Below are positions 13,362 to 15,558 of a stretch of DNA of 15,558 nucleotides, one piece after another (the stretch's first letter is position 1; the number at the start of each line of letters is the position of its first letter). The DNA lies in the NCBI GenBank assembly GCA_002383375.1, contig DFYR01000015.1, positions 24,559 through 40,116 of the forward strand, in the 5' to 3' direction. The notes beneath the pieces were generated by a model. The model made no database searches. It saw nothing but the letters and a program-made list of their open reading frames with translations, and was not told the origin of the DNA. The stretch comes from Spirochaetaceae bacterium UBA4077 (GTDB lineage: Bacteria > Spirochaetota > Spirochaetia > Treponematales > Rectinemataceae). The position numbers and the translations under genes were made by a program.

Positions 13362-14318
13362 ATGTCCGCACGGCGATCTATCCTCCTTATTTCCCTTTTA
13401 TTTGTAGCAGCCCTTCAGATTTTTTCGGATACGACGCCGTACAGGCTTTTCCCTTCCTTATACAGAAAGGCTTCCCAGAATTTCCTTCCCCAGACCGTAT
13501 CAAAGGCTCCCGGCCAGGAGCATTCCGCCCAGGTTCATGAAAGAATCCCGCTTTTAGCCAACAATACGATCGTGGCGTTTTACGGCCACCCGCTCTCGCA
13601 GCGGATGGGTATTTTAGGACTCCACAGCAAGGAAGAGATCGCTAGGAGGGTGGAAGCCTATGCAGGCTATTACGATCAGGCGAACGGCAAGGACGGGGCG
13701 ATAGGCGCCTACTATATTATCTACGGAACCTGCTGGCCCGGCGGTGAGATCGGCTATCTCCAGGATTCAATTCTCGAAGACTATATTCGCTATGCCCAGC
13801 AGCGTGGCATGCTCGTCTTCGTCGACCACCAAATAGGAAAATACAGCGTCCAGGAATGCATGGAACGCATTCTTCCCTTCCTGCGCTATCCCAATGTGCA
13901 CTTGGCCATAGATCCGGAATGGAGAACCCTGAAGCCAATGAAGGAAATCGGTTCCATCACCGCCGAGGAGCTTAATCAGGCACAGCGGATCATGCAAAAC
14001 TATATCGTGGCCAACAACATTCCCGGCATCCGGATGCTGGTGGTGCACCAGTTCCAGGACAAGATGATCCGGGATCGTGAGCTGGTAAGGGCGAACCTGG
14101 ACAGGGTGCTCCTGGTCCATACCGCCGATGGTTTTGGCAGCCCTGCGATGAAGCGGAGTTCCTACGCCCAAAACTCAAAAGCCGAAAATATTCCGATCAA
14201 GGGCTTTAAACTCTTCTTTAAATCCGACTTTCCTCTGGCCGGTTGGGACAATCCCTTACTGAGCCCGGCCGAGGTAATGGCACTGGAGCCGCGACCTGGT
14301 CTTATAATCTATCAATAG
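13362..14318 (+). CDS. Secreted protein of unknown function, predicted (beta/alpha)8-barrel
   Basis: The 318-residue product has a signal peptide (about 1-22, MSARRSILLISLLFVAALQ), a linker (23-65) and a compact domain. I chose ATG at 13362 because AGGGAG (13351-13356) is 5 bases upstream; an in-frame GTG at 13314 has no ribosome site and would bury the signal peptide. The domain shows eight beta-strand-like runs split by helices: VAFYGHP (71), AYYIIYG (116), LVFVDHQ (151), HLAIDPEW (180), MLVVHQF (225), VLLVHTADG (249), GFKLFF (281) and LIIYQ (314). Conserved-looking polar residues sit at strand ends: D155, H156, D184, E186, H229, D256. I recall similar FYG/DPEW/HQF proteins annotated as hypothetical lipoproteins in actinobacteria, but no function. 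A glycoside-hydrolase-like role is only a possibility. Confidence 0.85.
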   Translation: MSARRSILLISLLFVAALQIFSDTTPYRLFPSLYRKASQNFLPQTVSKAPGQEHSAQVHERIPLLANNTIVAFYGHPLSQRMGILGLHSKEEIARRVEAYAGYYDQANGKDGAIGAYYIIYGTCWPGGEIGYLQDSILEDYIRYAQQRGMLVFVDHQIGKYSVQECMERILPFLRYPNVHLAIDPEWRTLKPMKEIGSITAEELNQAQRIMQNYIVANNIPGIRMLVVHQFQDKMIRDRELVRANLDRVLLVHTADGFGSPAMKRSSYAQNSKAENIPIKGFKLFFKSDFPLAGWDNPLLSPAEVMALEPRPGLIIYQ

Positions 14319-14392
14319 GGCAGTAAATAGGCTAAGAACTGTAAATTTCCTCTCGCTTCATGTCGATACACTTAAAAGGGTTTCCGTCTTTT

Positions 14393-14435
14393 TCCGGCCA
14401 TATCGAAAGGGCTTTAGGCCCTGTCGTTTGCCGGA
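14393..14435 (+). other. Composite hairpin in the gap before the partial outer-membrane gene
   Basis: TCCGGC pairs with GCCGGA (outer 6 bp), CGA with TCG (3 bp) and AGGGC with GCCCT (5 bp) around a TTTAG loop, with a small internal loop and an A/G mismatch. No T-run follows, so it is not a standard terminator for the preceding gene. It could be a leader structure of the next gene or an RNA processing site. Confidence 0.4.
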
Positions 14436-14485
14436 TTGCGTGATACCTATGTATGTAGCTTTAAGTCGCCATAGGGAGAAGACCC

Positions 14486-15558
14486 ATGTCTTTTTTTAAG
14501 AAGATCCGAATCGCGGTTGTGATAGCAGCGTTGCTCTGCCTTATTCCTCTTTCAGCCTATAACCCTCCCAAGGGCGGCTTCTTTCTGCCCTCTATCTACT
14601 CTCCCTGGGGTTTGGCATATACGCCTACGGTAACAGGTCCCTCGAGTCCCTGGGCTGCCCTCTTGAATCCCTCGGTCATCGCCGACAGTCAGCTTGTCCA
14701 GTTCGAGGCGGCTTACACGGGTATAACGGACTTCGGCACTGCGGGACAGGGCTGGGGCTCGGCGGTATCACTCGGTTTTTCGCTTCCGGCTCCCTATGGG
14801 GTCTGGGGCGGGGCTGCACGCTTCTTCTCTTCGGCAGCCGGAATGACCAGCATGCCCCTGGGTACTTTCGGAGGGCTGACGGGATTTTTTGCCAAGGATC
14901 TTCTGCCCTCGCTCTACCTTGGAACGGCTGTGGATCTCACCATGGGCGGTCAGGGCGGCTTTGGCTGGGGGCTCTCGCTGGATCTGGGCGCAACCTGGTT
15001 GGCCGGCGACCTGGGTGCCTTTAAGGACACCCGTTTTGGCCTTTCGATCCTCGACATGGGCAAAGGCTACTCGACACCGGCAGCCACTGGTATGTTTGGT
15101 GGCGCTGGGAGCTCATATCCTTCGGCATTTACCCTGGGACTGGGAGCCCGAAGCAACCTGATCCAGAACTACTATTGGAACCTGGATGCGGGCATCGATG
15201 TGTGGAGCCCCTCCTTCCAGGACCTGGGACTGGATATTTCTATGGGATTGGCTTTCAGGGAAATGGTAACCCTAAGGCTAGGCTGGTCAGCCGGCCTGCG
15301 GGACATGCTCAATGGGACGGGCAGAAGCTACCTGCCCAGCCTGGGCATCTTCGGTACTATCAGTCTGGATAAAGGTTTTAAATTTGGAGGGAAAAGCAAT
15401 AAGGATGCGAGCATCGGCATAGGAACAGCGATCGCTCCCCTCTATGATTCCCTGTATGCGCTGAGCGCCGGCGCTTCCTTGAGCTTTGGCCTGAGGGACA
15501 GGACAGCCCCTGTCATCAAGGCAGAGCTGCCGGCTCCTTACCGTGGCACGGTCCACAT
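14486..15558 (+). CDS. Secreted beta-rich, probable outer-membrane protein, N-terminal part (runs off the window)
   Basis: An open frame of 357 codons with no stop reaches the right edge. ATG follows GGGAG with a 7-base gap. A signal peptide (about 1-24, with LCLIPLSA before the cut) is followed by a Gly- and aromatic-rich region with many short alternating strands (SAVSLGFSLPAPYGVWGGAA, FGWGLSLDLGATWL, SAFTLGLGAR, VTLRLGWSAGL, SIGIGTAIAP, ALSAGASLSFGL). SPWAALLNPSVIADSQ (54-69) recalls the start of PorV/UPF0164-like spirochaete barrels, where a NPA-type motif precedes the first strand. From about 338, DRTAPVI looks like the linker to an Ig-like domain, so the full protein may be a barrel-like domain plus C-terminal Ig or FlgD-type domains. 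Cell location and family are inferred from pattern, not from clear homology. Confidence 0.75.
   Translation, partial: MSFFKKIRIAVVIAALLCLIPLSAYNPPKGGFFLPSIYSPWGLAYTPTVTGPSSPWAALLNPSVIADSQLVQFEAAYTGITDFGTAGQGWGSAVSLGFSLPAPYGVWGGAARFFSSAAGMTSMPLGTFGGLTGFFAKDLLPSLYLGTAVDLTMGGQGGFGWGLSLDLGATWLAGDLGAFKDTRFGLSILDMGKGYSTPAATGMFGGAGSSYPSAFTLGLGARSNLIQNYYWNLDAGIDVWSPSFQDLGLDISMGLAFREMVTLRLGWSAGLRDMLNGTGRSYLPSLGIFGTISLDKGFKFGGKSNKDASIGIGTAIAPLYDSLYALSAGASLSFGLRDRTAPVIKAELPAPYRGTVH

Noticed and set aside
13265..13540. A 91-codon plus-strand frame with a ribosome-site-like CGGAG
   Set aside because: Most of it overlaps the secreted-protein gene in another frame, its product has no recognisable domain, and the gene it overlaps has a better ribosome site and a signal peptide. 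It is kept only as part of a leader-region finding.

Overview
The window looks like a stretch of chromosome from a spirochaete of the Treponema/Spirochaeta kind. The reasons are the gene content (a compact FtsI-type penicillin-binding protein with a PASTA domain, a LysM/M23 peptidase with a cytoplasmic tail, a signal-peptide barrel-like protein, COG2861 and COG2316 family proteins), moderately high G+C coding sequence with AT-rich intergenic islands, and sigma-54 type promoters. This assignment is inference: there is no rRNA or other marker gene here. No IS element, CRISPR array, tRNA or rRNA was seen.

Left block, minus strand (1-4962). Read in transcription order this is: a LysM/M23 peptidoglycan peptidase that ends in a strong terminator (3460-3492); then, from its own promoter, a group 2 sigma-70-family factor, a divergent polysaccharide deacetylase (COG2861), tsaD, and the first 78 codons of an M29-like aminopeptidase. 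The deacetylase-tsaD and tsaD-aminopeptidase junctions overlap, so these are probably one transcription unit. The promoter in front of the sigma factor is a near-perfect sigma-54 (-24/-12) site, so RpoN probably controls this alternative sigma factor, as in the RpoN-RpoS cascade of Borrelia.

Centre, plus strand (5057-10592). A short signal peptidase I, the PASTA-containing transpeptidase and a COG2316 HD hydrolase form a tight cluster. Next come ffh (SRP GTPase) and a YeiH-family membrane protein of visibly different base composition.

Right block (10905-15558). A YedA-like EamA exporter (minus) diverges from rpmB (plus; a zinc-ribbon type L28). rpmB has a clear sigma-70 type promoter and a clear terminator. 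A second, bidirectional terminator separates it from a convergent small secreted protein whose promoter is a second, perfect sigma-54 site. Beyond a 407-base divergent intergenic region lie a secreted protein with an apparent eight-strand barrel pattern (unknown function) and the N-terminal 357 codons of a secreted, beta-rich, probably outer-membrane protein that runs off the end.

The main point of interest is the pair of sigma-54 promoters with the same geometry, one controlling another sigma factor and the other a small exported protein. Together they suggest an RpoN-controlled envelope or stress programme. The rest of the window is mostly housekeeping: secretion (lepB, ffh), cell wall (ftsI, M23, deacetylase), and translation (tsaD, rpmB).
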